A stretch of 64,000 bases of DNA from Holophagae bacterium (GCA_030429565.1 JAUIFE010000003.1:124001-188000); one strand, 5' to 3'. Counted from the first letter of the stretch, positions 7,633 to 16,949 are shown. Program-made: numbers and translations. The notes: a model not told the origin generated them from the sequence alone.

Positions 7633-8721
7633 TTAATCAGTACGTAAACGAAAAAAGATTAAGTGGGGGTCGGATGGATCCGAAATTCCATCAATCCTCG
7701 TCTTCATGTATTCTAAGCTTGCTTCATCCCACTGGATACCGATGATTGAATCACCTTGGCTTCCGACAATGCCCTGGATAGAAAATGGCCGGGCATCCTC
7801 GGCAAGCGTCCGTATGAAGTTAATAGGGCCAAACTCTATCATCTTGTTTTTTTCCGGATAATAAAACACAGGGAAAGACTCACGACTTGCGAAATTCATT
7901 CGCACTAGAAAAAGGGAGGATTTAAGCCCGAGAACAACCTCCCAGCGGTTAACTTTCTCAAGCTTTTTGGAAATGATTTTCATTTTAGATGCAGGGTCAG
8001 GATCATTACGTGTTAAACCAGAGAAGTTCATGTCACTGTAAGAAAATTCATGTATTCTGTTTTCGGAGCCATACTCATAAAGCTTGAGATCAAAGTTGTC
8101 AGCGATAAAAACAGAATTCCGGTAACAGCTTATTGGATTACTTGGTCGAAAATTAACATAATCAAGGCGATCATCATTAAAATGAATGACTTCTCTAACA
8201 GTGGTGTCGTTATTTATAACAAATACTTTCCCCTCTGACTTCTTGACGAAGTATGAATCTCCGCAAGAAGTACCGTGACACAAAGCTACCAGGTCGTCAC
8301 CACCCGAGAAGGTTCGCTCAAAAACCAAATCACCCTCAGGCGTAAACATCACAGCCTTGTATAAACCAAAGATTGTTAAAACACCATTTTCGAACCGTAG
8401 GTCGAGGACATTTTGTAACTCTCCCGGCCCTTCCCCCTTAACAACATAAACGTGCTGAAGGTTGCCTTCTCCATCTACACGAATGACCTGGCTTTGAGAA
8501 AAATCGCCGATGAAAAACCCTTCAAGGGCCGGTCCAGGTATTACTTTATCGACCTTAGACAGGTACTGCTGAGAAGATTTTCCTAAGGAAACTACCTTCA
8601 CTACCTCAAAGCAGCCATAAAAATCATCGACTTTTACATTTGTTTTTTCAAGAACTTGCTGAGGTGGCTGGTAGGAACATCCGAGAACCATCACAACCAA
8701 GGCGCATAACAATAATCTCAT
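7633..8721 (-). CDS. Putative 6-bladed beta-propeller lipoprotein paired with APDC peptide, copy 2
   Basis: This 362-residue protein has a lipoprotein signal peptide with a lipobox ending MVLGC (Cys15), so it should be lipid-anchored after export. The mature part has repeated beta-strand segments. The GEGPGE motif and the series ..GFFIGDFSQSQVIRVDGEGNL.. resemble bacterial 6-bladed propeller proteins of the NHL/BF3829 type. The start chosen is the ATG at 8721, which has a strong GGAGGGGA; the TTG at 8733 lies upstream of that site. It is the second gene of a pair, 54 bases after the small Cys-rich peptide gene. Codon use and base composition are AT-richer than the chromosome around the island. 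The binding target is unknown. Confidence 0.7.
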   Translation of the reverse strand: MRLLLCALVVMVLGCSYQPPQQVLEKTNVKVDDFYGCFEVVKVVSLGKSSQQYLSKVDKVIPGPALEGFFIGDFSQSQVIRVDGEGNLQHVYVVKGEGPGELQNVLDLRFENGVLTIFGLYKAVMFTPEGDLVFERTFSGGDDLVALCHGTSCGDSYFVKKSEGKVFVINNDTTVREVIHFNDDRLDYVNFRPSNPISCYRNSVFIADNFDLKLYEYGSENRIHEFSYSDMNFSGLTRNDPDPASKMKIISKKLEKVNRWEVVLGLKSSLFLVRMNFASRESFPVFYYPEKNKMIEFGPINFIRTLAEDARPFSIQGIVGSQGDSIIGIQWDEASLEYMKTRIDGISDPSDPHLIFFRLRTD

Positions 8722-8742
8722 TCTCCCCTCCAAGATAGGGAA

Positions 8743-8760
8743 CCGGGGAACACCCCCCGG
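8743..8760 (-). other. GC-rich hairpin between peptide and propeller genes, copy 2
   Basis: CCGGGG (8743-8748) and CCCCGG (8755-8760) form a 6-bp stem around a six-base loop in the gap between the two minus-strand genes. It matches in position the hairpin at 3623-3648 of the first module and could tune expression of the second gene relative to the first. Confidence 0.45.
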
Positions 8761-8775
8761 CTACCAAGTCAAAAC

Positions 8776-8988
8776 CTATTCGCAGTTATTTGAGCGGTTG
8801 CAGTTCCAGTTACCCGCCCATGCAGGATCGGAGGTCAGTTCGCATTCGATGATATGACCAAGGTCTCGAGGATAATCACACCATTTCCAGTCAGGTTTTA
8901 AACCAGCTAAACAGATATATTCGCAATCTGGAGCACTAAAGACCGGATTCATAGCAGATAACAAAAATAACACCAATGCAATTTTCAT
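8776..8988 (-). CDS. Small secreted Cys-rich peptide, copy 2 ('APDC' peptide)
   Basis: This is a 70-residue protein with a typical signal peptide (MKIALVLFLLSAMNPVFS) and a mature part of about 52 residues carrying six cysteines (22, 26, 37, 49, 63, 69) and many Trp and Asp residues. It is related to the peptide at 3417-3608: both have APDC at the mature N terminus and ECEL further on. The start is the ATG at 8988, preceded by GGAG at suitable spacing, rather than the ATG at 9018. It is the first gene of a pair with the propeller lipoprotein. The two extra cysteines and the longer tail show considerable divergence between the copies. No named family is recognised. Confidence 0.65.
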   Translation of the reverse strand: MKIALVLFLLSAMNPVFSAPDCEYICLAGLKPDWKWCDYPRDLGHIIECELTSDPAWAGNWNCNRSNNCE

Positions 8989-9623
8989 TGTTTTTCTCCG
9001 GGTGAACTTAATGTTCATGATTTTAATAACCCTAAACAGGGTCTTTATAAGGACTCTGAGAAGAACGAAAAAAGAGCCAGGCGATCAATTAAACACATGG
9101 AGCAACATGCCTTTATCAGACCCGGCTATGCTAGGTAGCCTTATTTCTCGCGACCTAAAAGCGAAAAAACCACCTCACTGTCGACTCTCGGACGATAGCG
9201 AAAGATTTACAGAGATGTCAATATTAAAATATAGGTAAATTCAAAAGCTTTTCATTGAAAAGTAAGCCAAGTATCAGTCGGAGTTGTAGAAGTCATAGAA
9301 AAATGATTGCTTCTCGATGGTTTTTATTCAAAATATAAAAAATAGGAAGACGATTTCGTTCGCTAAAGTGCTATTTTTTATGTGTACATAACCATCAAAC
9401 AAATCCATTCACCTTGACTCGAAAAAAGCAACAAACCACAAACAACCCCTTCTGATCACTGTTTCATACAGCAAGCCAGACCAACGGGACCCCACCCCAT
9501 AACTACAAAGATGTCGCGCTGGTTGGCGACCCACCCGACCAAAAAGAGAGCCATCTCTCGCGGGCAAACGCCATAGCCCTGGTTTGTTCAGATGGGCACG
9601 CCGGGCGCGGCTACCGTGCGATA

Positions 9624-9650
9624 GAAAAGCCAGGACACACACTTTTTTCG
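9624..9650. repeat. Isolated REP-like arm
   Basis: AAAAGCCAGGACACACACTTT matches the left arm of the REP-like family with one C/G-type difference (CACACAC instead of CACGCAC). No right arm was found within 200 bases. It is the furthest copy from the main cluster. Confidence 0.65.
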
Positions 9651-9950
9651 ATTTCGGTAGGCGGTTGTTGAGGGCAAGATGCTGGTTGTGACCCCGGTCG
9701 GTGTTTATCGCTGCCGCGTGGACACCCCGGTGCCTGGTGTAAACGCCGGCGTCCAACCTTGGCTTCGTTTTATGGCGGTTGTTTGGTTGTTGACCCAACG
9801 ACCACCGTCACTGTGGCTGATACAGGTGCAACTCTGGCAGTGACGATTGCTTCGGGAAAAAGTTGAAGTTTGCGTGGGGTGTTGGTTTTTCGTTTTTGGA
9901 AGTATCTTAGATAAAACATCTTGTGGGCAGCACTAGGGCTTGGTTTGGCA

Positions 9951-9966
9951 TGGCATTTGGCTTGCT
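9951..9966 (+). promoter_or_regulatory. Candidate sigma-54 (-24/-12) promoter
   Basis: TGGCATTTGGCTTGCT has the GG and GC dinucleotides of the sigma-54 consensus with exactly ten bases between them. The nearest downstream gene starts ~340 bases away at 10310. An rpoN gene is present in the window. A match of this quality can occur by chance, so confidence is low. Confidence 0.25.
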
Positions 9967-10309
9967 CTTACGTGAGGAAGCAGTTCTGAATCATGAATGG
10001 TTGCATCGGTTGCGATAACGTCGGCGCGCCAGGACCGGCCCTTTGGGTCGTTGTTCGTGTGTTGACGCCGTCGGCCTGGCGGTTTGGTGGGCGGCGCTTG
10101 CTTGGGTGTGGCTTCATGGTTTGAGACGCCATCATTTTTTGATCTGATCTCGCCTACCTGACGACCTTTTTGAACAGTTCGATAGGGTTTGGCTGGTGCC
10201 GCCGGCGTTTCGCAGCCTCGTTCTTTTTGGAACAGAGACCCGACCGCCAACCTGGCTCGCAAGCACCCGTCAATGAATCAGGCCGGCGGCTCGGATTCAT
10301 GGAGGGATT

Positions 10310-12004
10310 GTGACTATTTCAGACGAAGTTAACTTGTTTATTACCACTGTCCGCAAATTCAATCCAACGGCTGCAACCTGGCTGGAAGGCAATGATTGGA
10401 ATGCGATTAACGGCGATCACCATCGCTGGGGCAAACGGTTGCGCCGCATTTTTTGCCACAACCTTGAGCGGGAGGCTAACTGGATTCTGCTTTCACCTGA
10501 TCGCAAGAAACGTCGGGACATGGCCAAACAGCTTGTGAGCCACCATGGCATCAATACCGAAGCGGTGCGGGAATACACCCACCAAAACCCAGACTTTCCA
10601 ATGATCATTAAACGGCTGATGATGCCCTGGGACGTGCTACACGGCCCATCCAGTTACAGCCACATTCAAACGGAACTGCGCGATGCACTGACGGCCAATA
10701 TGTTTTCGCCTTCGATGAATTTTCTGGCCGATGCCTCGGTGTTGGTTGGGCAGATGACGGAAGCGGTGCGGCAAGCCGATCGCGACAGCACCGATATCTG
10801 GCGCCGCAACTGCAACGAGATTAGCCAAAACTTGGCGATGATGCGTGCCATTCCTCTTGGTCTGGCGCGTAGCTTGTTGCCCGCGTTTGTGATCACGCCG
10901 CTCGCGCAGCTCCTCAATACTTACGCCTCTTTTTGGTTTGATGTGTCGGGTGCCAACTGGACGGAGGAAGGGCCGACGGCGTCGCTCACCGCCGAGCAGC
11001 TACAGAAAGTGCAGGCGCATGGCGCGGCGGGGCGAACCGATGAAGCGGTGACGATTGGTTTCGGGAAAGGACCGCAGAGCGGCTTTTTTAAAGGAAACCA
11101 CAATCCCGACGGTGATGACGAGCTAGGCGCGGCGGCTCAGTGGGGTGCCGAAGGTTTTGTTAACTTCATTAACAACGCCTTTGGCGAAGCTACGGGCCAT
11201 CTCAACGGGCGTTTGAACACCAAGGTTAAGGCTTGGATTGGCGAAAAACTTTCCTATTGGCGACCACCGAGTGACACTTCCTCGACAGATGCGCTCGCCT
11301 TACTCAGTTTACTCAGAGAAATCATTGAGGTTTTTAAGGAGGAAATCGACCAAAAAAGCTCCAGTTATCTCAATGACACCTGGGTTTATTCCTTGGTGGT
11401 TGAGGTTGCCCTGGCTCAGGATTCGGACAGCACCGGTGAGGTGGCGCGAGGCGCGCGCATGGGTGAGAACCTGGTGAGCATGATCAAAAGGTTCACGGTT
11501 GAGCATCCCGAGCGGTTTCGTCCAAATCTGCCGCAACTCCGGCCTTTACAAGACGGGTATTGCGATCAACTGAAACGCACCTTAACCTGTTTCTTCTTGC
11601 GCCAACATATGTCGCAAAACCTGACCTATTACTGCAGCCGGGTTACCGATTACAGTGCGCAAACAACAAAGTGCCTGGATCACAAGCACAATATCGGTAG
11701 TAGTTTGCGTAAGGATTTGTTGCAGTTGGGCATTGTTACGGAAATGCCGGAGGCCAAACAGCCGGATCGTGAGAAGGTGATGTTCCACGACTTCAGTAGC
11801 GGGCCACTTTACTTTGGCAAGAGCTATCAACCCCACAACACCAAACTGATCATGAAAGATTGGGTTTGGAATGAGCAAATGGAAGAAACGTACCTCAGAT
11901 CGATACGCGATCTGTTGTGTGCGAATCCTCGGGCGAGTGCGACCCCGCCAATCCGACTCTCCGTTCCCCAAGGGCCGCCACAGCGCCGCGTGGCGTTCCA
12001 GTAA
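10310..12004 (+). CDS. Hypothetical protein, 564 residues, no family recognised
   Basis: This long, well-formed gene uses a GTG start four bases after a GGAGG site and ends at a strong terminator. The protein has no signal peptide and looks cytoplasmic and mainly helical. Visible traits: a basic, Trp-rich N-terminal third (WGKRLRRIF, KKRRDM), one hydrophobic segment at about 180-210 (IPLGLARSLLPAFVITPLAQLL), a Gly/Asp-rich loop near 265-280 (GFFKGNHNPDGDDE), and a Cys/His-containing stretch at 420-460. I cannot assign a function. It sits at the right border of the accessory island, alone, with a 1.3 kb gene-poor region upstream, so it may itself be accessory cargo. Confidence 0.7.
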   Translation: MTISDEVNLFITTVRKFNPTAATWLEGNDWNAINGDHHRWGKRLRRIFCHNLEREANWILLSPDRKKRRDMAKQLVSHHGINTEAVREYTHQNPDFPMIIKRLMMPWDVLHGPSSYSHIQTELRDALTANMFSPSMNFLADASVLVGQMTEAVRQADRDSTDIWRRNCNEISQNLAMMRAIPLGLARSLLPAFVITPLAQLLNTYASFWFDVSGANWTEEGPTASLTAEQLQKVQAHGAAGRTDEAVTIGFGKGPQSGFFKGNHNPDGDDELGAAAQWGAEGFVNFINNAFGEATGHLNGRLNTKVKAWIGEKLSYWRPPSDTSSTDALALLSLLREIIEVFKEEIDQKSSSYLNDTWVYSLVVEVALAQDSDSTGEVARGARMGENLVSMIKRFTVEHPERFRPNLPQLRPLQDGYCDQLKRTLTCFFLRQHMSQNLTYYCSRVTDYSAQTTKCLDHKHNIGSSLRKDLLQLGIVTEMPEAKQPDREKVMFHDFSSGPLYFGKSYQPHNTKLIMKDWVWNEQMEETYLRSIRDLLCANPRASATPPIRLSVPQGPPQRRVAFQ

Positions 12005-12014
12005 TAGGCTGAAT

Positions 12015-12055
12015 CCACCCGTTGTCTGCTTCGGCGGCAGCGGGTGGGTTCTTTT
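12015..12055 (+). terminator. Rho-independent terminator
   Basis: A ten-pair stem (CCACCCGTTG with CAGCGGGTGG, 12015-12024 and 12038-12047) is followed within two bases by a run of T (12049 onward). It lies ten bases after the stop of the 564-residue protein gene and separates it from the convergent hydrolase gene. Confidence 0.8.
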
Positions 12056-12094
12056 TAAACGATGGCACCGAAGTTAGCGCGTGCGTTGCCATGA

Positions 12095-12730
12095 TTATTT
12101 TTTGCCTTTTAACCCGCGCAGCAGACGGCCGGCGACGACGGTGGCGGCGATTTGCCAGTGGCCCTCTTCGGTGAAGCCGGATTTCTTGCGGGGTTTGAAG
12201 GAGTGATCGCCGTCTTCTAGCCAGGTGATTTCGATCGCTTTTGAGAGTTGGTAGTCGGCCACTTCTTCTTGGTTGCCGAGGGTGTCGCGGGTGCCTTGGA
12301 CGATCAGCGTCGGCGTTTTTAGTTTGTCGAGGTGGGCGGTGCGCAGCTTTTCCGGTTTTCCCGGCGGGTGGAATGGGTAGCCGAGGCAAACCAAAGTTTG
12401 TGGTTTGACTTCGTCCGCAATCAGGCTGGCCATACGGCCGCCCAAGGATTTGCCGCCGATGGCGAACGGGCCCTGCTTGCGGTATTTTTTGATGACCTCA
12501 CGCCAGGCGTCGAGCAGGATGCCTTCCTTGTTGGGTGGTGCTTGCACGCCTTCGGTGCGGCGGCGTTGCATGTAGGGAAACTCAAACCGGATGACCTGAA
12601 TACCGAAGCTCGCCACGCCCTGCGCAATGGCGTTCATGAAATCGGAATCCATGGGTGCGCCGGCACCATGGGCCAGCAATAAACGCAGCGCGGCGTCGTC
12701 GGGGCCGTCAATCAAATGGTCTTGGGACAT
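12095..12730 (-). CDS. KANL3/Tex30-type alpha/beta hydrolase
   Basis: A 211-residue soluble alpha/beta hydrolase of the compact KANL3/Tex30 group. The N-terminal strand is LLLAHGAGAPMDSDFM, with the oxyanion-loop HGAG. The nucleophile elbow is GGKSLGGR (Ser near 95). A late acid lies in QGTRDTLG and the catalytic His is in LEDGDHSFKP. The C terminus is basic. The substrate cannot be deduced; the group includes poorly characterised esterase-like proteins. The gene ends convergently with the 564-residue gene and lies 27 bases downstream of the Ser/Thr kinase gene on the same strand, so the two may be co-transcribed. Confidence 0.8.
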   Translation of the reverse strand: MSQDHLIDGPDDAALRLLLAHGAGAPMDSDFMNAIAQGVASFGIQVIRFEFPYMQRRRTEGVQAPPNKEGILLDAWREVIKKYRKQGPFAIGGKSLGGRMASLIADEVKPQTLVCLGYPFHPPGKPEKLRTAHLDKLKTPTLIVQGTRDTLGNQEEVADYQLSKAIEITWLEDGDHSFKPRKKSGFTEEGHWQIAATVVAGRLLRGLKGKK

Positions 12731-12757
12731 AGAGCTTGCTCCTTGGTGGGTCAGGGT

Positions 12758-15730
12758 TTAGTTGGGATTCACGGCCGGGTCGACATTGGGCAACCATTGC
12801 AACAGGCGCGCGCGCATCGGCAGCGGTTCCTGAGTTTGGCCGTCGAGGTAGCGGCGCATCCAGTCGATGAGGTAGGACTCCTCGAGGGCGAATACCTCGG
12901 GATGACTTTGGTGCAGCGCCTCTAAGTCGTCATAGGCGGCCCGATGCTCGCCGCGTTTGAAACGCAGCAAGGCGCGCAGGAACTTGAGACGGTTAAGGTC
13001 GGGATCGATTTCGGCGCATTGGTCAATTAACTCGGCGGCGCGGTCGCTTTGGTCGCGGCCAATCAGCAGCTCGGCGAGCAACAATCGACTGGTGCGAATG
13101 CCGCGTGCATTTTCAATTTCTTTGAAGATTTTTAACGCCTGGGTGAACTCGTCTTCAGCCGTGTCGAGCTGGTCGCGTTTAAGTGCAATCACGCCGGTGA
13201 GCTGGTGAATGTGTGCGCGCAAAAAGGGTTCCTGCAGTTTTTGGTGTTTGTCGAGGGCCTGCATGTTGAGGTGCTCGGCGCGGTCGAGTAGGTTGCGGTT
13301 CTCGGCATTGCGGGCGAGGTTGTAAAGCAGGTAGGCGGCGTGTTGTAGGTGACCGACTTCTTCGTAAATGGCCAAGGCCTGCTGGTACAAATGCTCGGCT
13401 TGGTCGAAGTTGCCCTCGTCGAGCACAATGCCGGCGAGGTTGTTGTAATTGGCGGCTTCCATTTGACGATCTTGCATCTCAATTGCCAGCGCGAGTGCTT
13501 CCTCGTAGTATTTACGCGCCTGGGTCGCGTCTTCGCGTGCGCTCGCGACCAAGCCCAAGTTTTGGATGATTTGGGCGGCATCGACGCGGTTGTTTTGCTC
13601 GCGGAAAATGGCCAGCGCCTGCATCAAAAAGCTTTCGGCTTGTTTTAGATCGCCTTTGGCTAAGTAAATAATGCCGAGCCGATTAAGCGCGTTGGCGAAG
13701 CCGTCGGGATGGTCGTTTTTTTGGTACAAGTCTTTGGCAAGTTGGTAGTAGTAATGGGTTTTATCCCAGTTGCCGTCGTGTTTGGCGAGGTCTCCCAGTA
13801 AGGTGTAAACGTTGGCCTTGAGGGTGAGGTCGGGGTCGATGTCGCCGCGTTCGAGGATGTCGTGGCACAGTTTGCGCATCTCCTCGTAGTTGCCGAGCTC
13901 GGCGTGGGCGGCGGCTAGCGAGTACACGGCCTTGAGGAAGTCGGGATCGCGTTCGACGCAAATTTCGAAGTAATGGCGTGCGGAGGCGGGGTCACCCGCT
14001 TGCAGTTGGTGGAAGCCCATCGACCAAATCATCAGCGCGTAGGGGTCTTCGGAAAAAACTTCACCGTGGTTGGGCGCCATTTCGCGTTCGGGATGGAAAC
14101 GGTTGTGGACTTGTTCGGTCATGGCACGCACGGCCTGCGGCAGCGATTGCGCCAAAATATCGCGACCTTGCACGTGTTTGTCGTTGCGGTAAAGGTGGTA
14201 AATCAAACGGTACTGACGTGTGATCGGGTCTTTGCTGATAAAGGCTTGAATCAACAGGTCGGCGCCGAGCAAGTGTGAGAGTCGCGTCACTTGCGCTTGC
14301 TGGAGCTCTTGGCGGTATGGTTTGTCGGCGAGGGCACGCGTGACGGTGTCGGCTGATAACAGGTGCAGGCGCGGGACGGTGTCGAGCTGTTCTTGCAGCA
14401 AGTGGCCGAGGCCGCGCTCAATCCATTCCGATCCTTTTTCTTCGGTTTGGTTGACGAGCGGGAGCAAGGCGGCCGACAGCGTTTCGTTACCGGTCATCAG
14501 GGGGACGGGTCGGTTGAGGCGCAAGGTGGTGACAATGGTGACGGCGAGCAGGGTGACCAAGGCGACGCCGGCGACAATGCGGCGACGACCGCTGCGGCGA
14601 CGTTTGGGTTTCTCGCGCAAGTCGGCCAAACGGCGACAGGCTTGGGTGGCGTCAATACGGTCAGCGGGCTCCAATCGGGTGAGTGCGTTGATCAGGGCGA
14701 TGAGATCGGGGTCGAGTGGCGTCTTACCCGGGTCGATGGGACGGCGTTCACCTTTGCCGACTTTCATGAGTAAGGCATGGTAGGGCAGGTTCTTTTTGTA
14801 GGCGGGTTGGCCGGTCAGCATTTCTTGGAGCAAGATGCCGAACGCGTACATATCACTGGCGGCGGTGGCTTCCTCGCCACGGGCCTGCTCGGGACTCATA
14901 TAACGGGGCGTGCCGACGACGGTGCCGTGGGTGGTGCGGTCGCTGCGCAGGTTCTCCTCGTGTGAGGCACTGCCGGTGGCTTCGCTGTCATCACCGATGC
15001 TTTCGTGCGCCACAGCGTGCGGGTATTCGCGTGCTGTGGCGGCCTGGGCCTCATCGAGTGCTTGCCATGTGGCGGCAGCGGGGCCGACGGGTCGCGCCAA
15101 ACCGAAGTCGAGAACTTTGACGTCGCCATTGGGCAGTAGCATCACGTTATCGGGTTTGAGGTCGCGGTGGACAATGTGGGCCTTGTGGGCGACGGCCAAG
15201 ACGGTGGCCAGTGTTTCGGCAATGGCGAGTGGATCGGTGGGATCGTCGCCTTCGCGCAAAGCCTCACGCAGGGTTTGACCCTCGATAAATTCAAGCACCA
15301 ACAGGTCGTAATCGTCGCGTTCAATAATGTCGTAGATGGCGCAGATGTTGGGGTGCGAGAGACGCGACAGGATTTGGGCTTCGCGGAAGAAACGGGTTTT
15401 GGTCAAAGGGCTCATGCGCTGCTGTCGGCCCATGACCTTTAGCGCGACGGAGCGGCCCAGCAATTGGTCGCTGCCGCGATAGACTTCACCCATGCCGCCT
15501 TTGCCCAGCAGCTCTTCGACTTTGAAACGTCCAAGTTCGGTGCCCGTGAGTGTGTTTTTGGTGGTGGCTTTCATTCCGGTACCGCTTTGCATGGAAGATG
15601 GCGCCGTGCGGGGTCCGTCATCGGGGGGACCAAGCGCGGTCGGCGCGCTGTCACAGGGTAAGGTCGCAAGAAGGTAGGAGCGAGAAGGGCGAGCCGGTGG
15701 GGCCGGCTTCGGCGTGCGGGAAGAATCCAT
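12758..15730 (-). CDS. Membrane Ser/Thr protein kinase with C-terminal TPR repeats
   Basis: A 990-residue PknB-type kinase. After a Pro-rich leader (~65 residues) comes the kinase domain: glycine loop LGKGGMGEVYRG, Lys in VALKVM, HRDLKPDN, a DFG in VLDFGLARP and GTPRYMSPEQARG. A basic patch (KRRRSGRRR) precedes one membrane helix near 385-405 (VAGVALVTLLAVTIVTTL). The extracytoplasmic part has a domain around the ALLPLVNQTEE strand, as in TolB/adenylate-cyclase-associated regions. At least eight TPR-like repeats with an A.NYNNLAGI.L pattern follow at ~560-960. Such kinases usually phosphorylate Ser/Thr of regulators; the partner is not seen. No clear ribosome-binding site marks the start, and initiation at an internal Met about 50 residues later is possible. 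Confidence 0.9.
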   Translation of the reverse strand: MDSSRTPKPAPPARPSRSYLLATLPCDSAPTALGPPDDGPRTAPSSMQSGTGMKATTKNTLTGTELGRFKVEELLGKGGMGEVYRGSDQLLGRSVALKVMGRQQRMSPLTKTRFFREAQILSRLSHPNICAIYDIIERDDYDLLVLEFIEGQTLREALREGDDPTDPLAIAETLATVLAVAHKAHIVHRDLKPDNVMLLPNGDVKVLDFGLARPVGPAAATWQALDEAQAATAREYPHAVAHESIGDDSEATGSASHEENLRSDRTTHGTVVGTPRYMSPEQARGEEATAASDMYAFGILLQEMLTGQPAYKKNLPYHALLMKVGKGERRPIDPGKTPLDPDLIALINALTRLEPADRIDATQACRRLADLREKPKRRRSGRRRIVAGVALVTLLAVTIVTTLRLNRPVPLMTGNETLSAALLPLVNQTEEKGSEWIERGLGHLLQEQLDTVPRLHLLSADTVTRALADKPYRQELQQAQVTRLSHLLGADLLIQAFISKDPITRQYRLIYHLYRNDKHVQGRDILAQSLPQAVRAMTEQVHNRFHPEREMAPNHGEVFSEDPYALMIWSMGFHQLQAGDPASARHYFEICVERDPDFLKAVYSLAAAHAELGNYEEMRKLCHDILERGDIDPDLTLKANVYTLLGDLAKHDGNWDKTHYYYQLAKDLYQKNDHPDGFANALNRLGIIYLAKGDLKQAESFLMQALAIFREQNNRVDAAQIIQNLGLVASAREDATQARKYYEEALALAIEMQDRQMEAANYNNLAGIVLDEGNFDQAEHLYQQALAIYEEVGHLQHAAYLLYNLARNAENRNLLDRAEHLNMQALDKHQKLQEPFLRAHIHQLTGVIALKRDQLDTAEDEFTQALKIFKEIENARGIRTSRLLLAELLIGRDQSDRAAELIDQCAEIDPDLNRLKFLRALLRFKRGEHRAAYDDLEALHQSHPEVFALEESYLIDWMRRYLDGQTQEPLPMRARLLQWLPNVDPAVNPN

Positions 15731-15908
15731 CAATCGCGGAGGGTCGCGGCGGTTTTCACCTCACCGACACGGCGGCGAAACAACCGTCTGGGTGAAGGGT
15801 GGTGAAGGCGGCACAGAAAAAGCGGTGGGGCGTCCGGCGTGGTGACGCCTGTCGCAAAACGTGCTGCTGGATTGCGGCGATCAGGAGGGTTCCATCATCG
15901 GTCGCGCG

Positions 15909-16934
15909 TTAATCGCTGCGTCCGGCGGCCTCGTCGCGCAAGCGCCGGAGCGCAAGGCGGTCGGCGAGAACTTTTTCGGTATTGTACCCCTTGAGGCTCA
16001 AAAGGTAATGCTTTACCGCGATTTCAATTAAATTTTCCAAGCTACGGCCGGGTGCAACGGCCAAACGGAGCAGCGGACGGTGAATATTGAGGATGGGGAT
16101 CTGCTCGAGCTCGGGAAAACAATGGTAACTTTGATCGGCCTGCCAGGGCTCCAAATAAAGGACCAGCTCGATCGGGTGTTGGTCCAAGACACTTGAGATG
16201 CCGTAAATTTCCTTGATGTTGACGATGCCGAGGCCGCGAATCTCCATGTGGTCTTGAATGAGTTCGTCGGCGCGGCCGATCAGGCTGCCTTCCGGTGTAC
16301 GTGAAACCAGCACGATATCGTCGGCAACCAGTTGGTGGCCGTGCTTGATGAGATCGAGCGAGTCGTCGCTTTTGCCAATGCCGCTTTTGCCCAAAATCAG
16401 AACGCCTAAGCCGTTGATAACGAGAAGATTGCCGTGAATACTCAGGCAAGGTGCAAGGTTCTCAACCAAAATGCGGCCTAGGCGTACGATGATGTCGATG
16501 TCGTTGAGTTGTGAGGCCAGCACGGGAATGCCGGCTTGCGCACAACAGGTGACCAAGGAGGGGTGCAGTTCCTGGCCATAGCTGACCAACAACGCGCCTG
16601 GTTGGCGTTCCCAGACGGCGTTTAACCGCGACGCCTCCATGTCACCACCGTGATCGTGAAGGTACGCATTTTCAGCGCGCCCCAAAAGGAACAGGCTGTG
16701 GGGTTCCAAATCCTGACAGTACCCACACAATGCCAATCCCACCCGCTGAATCACCGGTGAACGGATCTCGCGGTTGAGGTCACCCTGATTGCCGACCAGG
16801 ACCAAATCGAGATGGTCCTCCGCTTCCAGCAATTCCTTAACGGTAATCGATTGGCGACAGCGAGAGCCGCGTTCGACAATCGATTGCGCCAGCAATTGCA
16901 GGTAGGGGTCGGGCGTTTGCGCTTCTTCAGACAC
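15909..16934 (-). CDS. hprK: HPr kinase/phosphorylase
   Basis: A 341-residue enzyme that phosphorylates, and can dephosphorylate, a serine of the PTS carrier HPr. The N-terminal domain spans ~1-150. The C-terminal catalytic domain has Walker A GKSGIGKSDD, the motif LVADDIVLV, the signature MEIRGLGIVNIKE and the K-loop-like VAPGRSLENLIE. The family usually has GKSE after the lysine; here it is GKSD. It is the last gene of the lpt-rpoN-hpf cluster and begins 16 bases after hpf. In many proteobacteria ptsN/rapZ occupy this position, so HprK here probably links phosphate-transfer signalling to the same set of genes. No HPr gene is in the window. Confidence 0.93.
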   Translation of the reverse strand: MSEEAQTPDPYLQLLAQSIVERGSRCRQSITVKELLEAEDHLDLVLVGNQGDLNREIRSPVIQRVGLALCGYCQDLEPHSLFLLGRAENAYLHDHGGDMEASRLNAVWERQPGALLVSYGQELHPSLVTCCAQAGIPVLASQLNDIDIIVRLGRILVENLAPCLSIHGNLLVINGLGVLILGKSGIGKSDDSLDLIKHGHQLVADDIVLVSRTPEGSLIGRADELIQDHMEIRGLGIVNIKEIYGISSVLDQHPIELVLYLEPWQADQSYHCFPELEQIPILNIHRPLLRLAVAPGRSLENLIEIAVKHYLLSLKGYNTEKVLADRLALRRLRDEAAGRSD

Positions 16935-16949
16935 GGCGCGTCCGGGCGG

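Larger units (their letters stand above)
8989..10309. other. Gene-poor stretch with one isolated REP-like arm
   Basis: No gene is supported in these 1.3 kb. The first ~400 bases are AT-rich and presumably hold the promoter of the minus-strand pair. A single REP-like left arm lies at 9624-9650. At about 9660-9870 short open frames on the plus strand (such as TVTVADTGATLAVTIASG after an apparent frameshift) look like a decayed fragment of a secreted repeat protein, but this is weak. Longer open frames on the minus strand have no family resemblance. Confidence 0.4.

Noticed and set aside
9409-9798. 129-residue minus-strand open frame
   Set aside because: It crosses a REP-like arm, has Arg/His-rich sequence without family resemblance and no ribosome-binding site.
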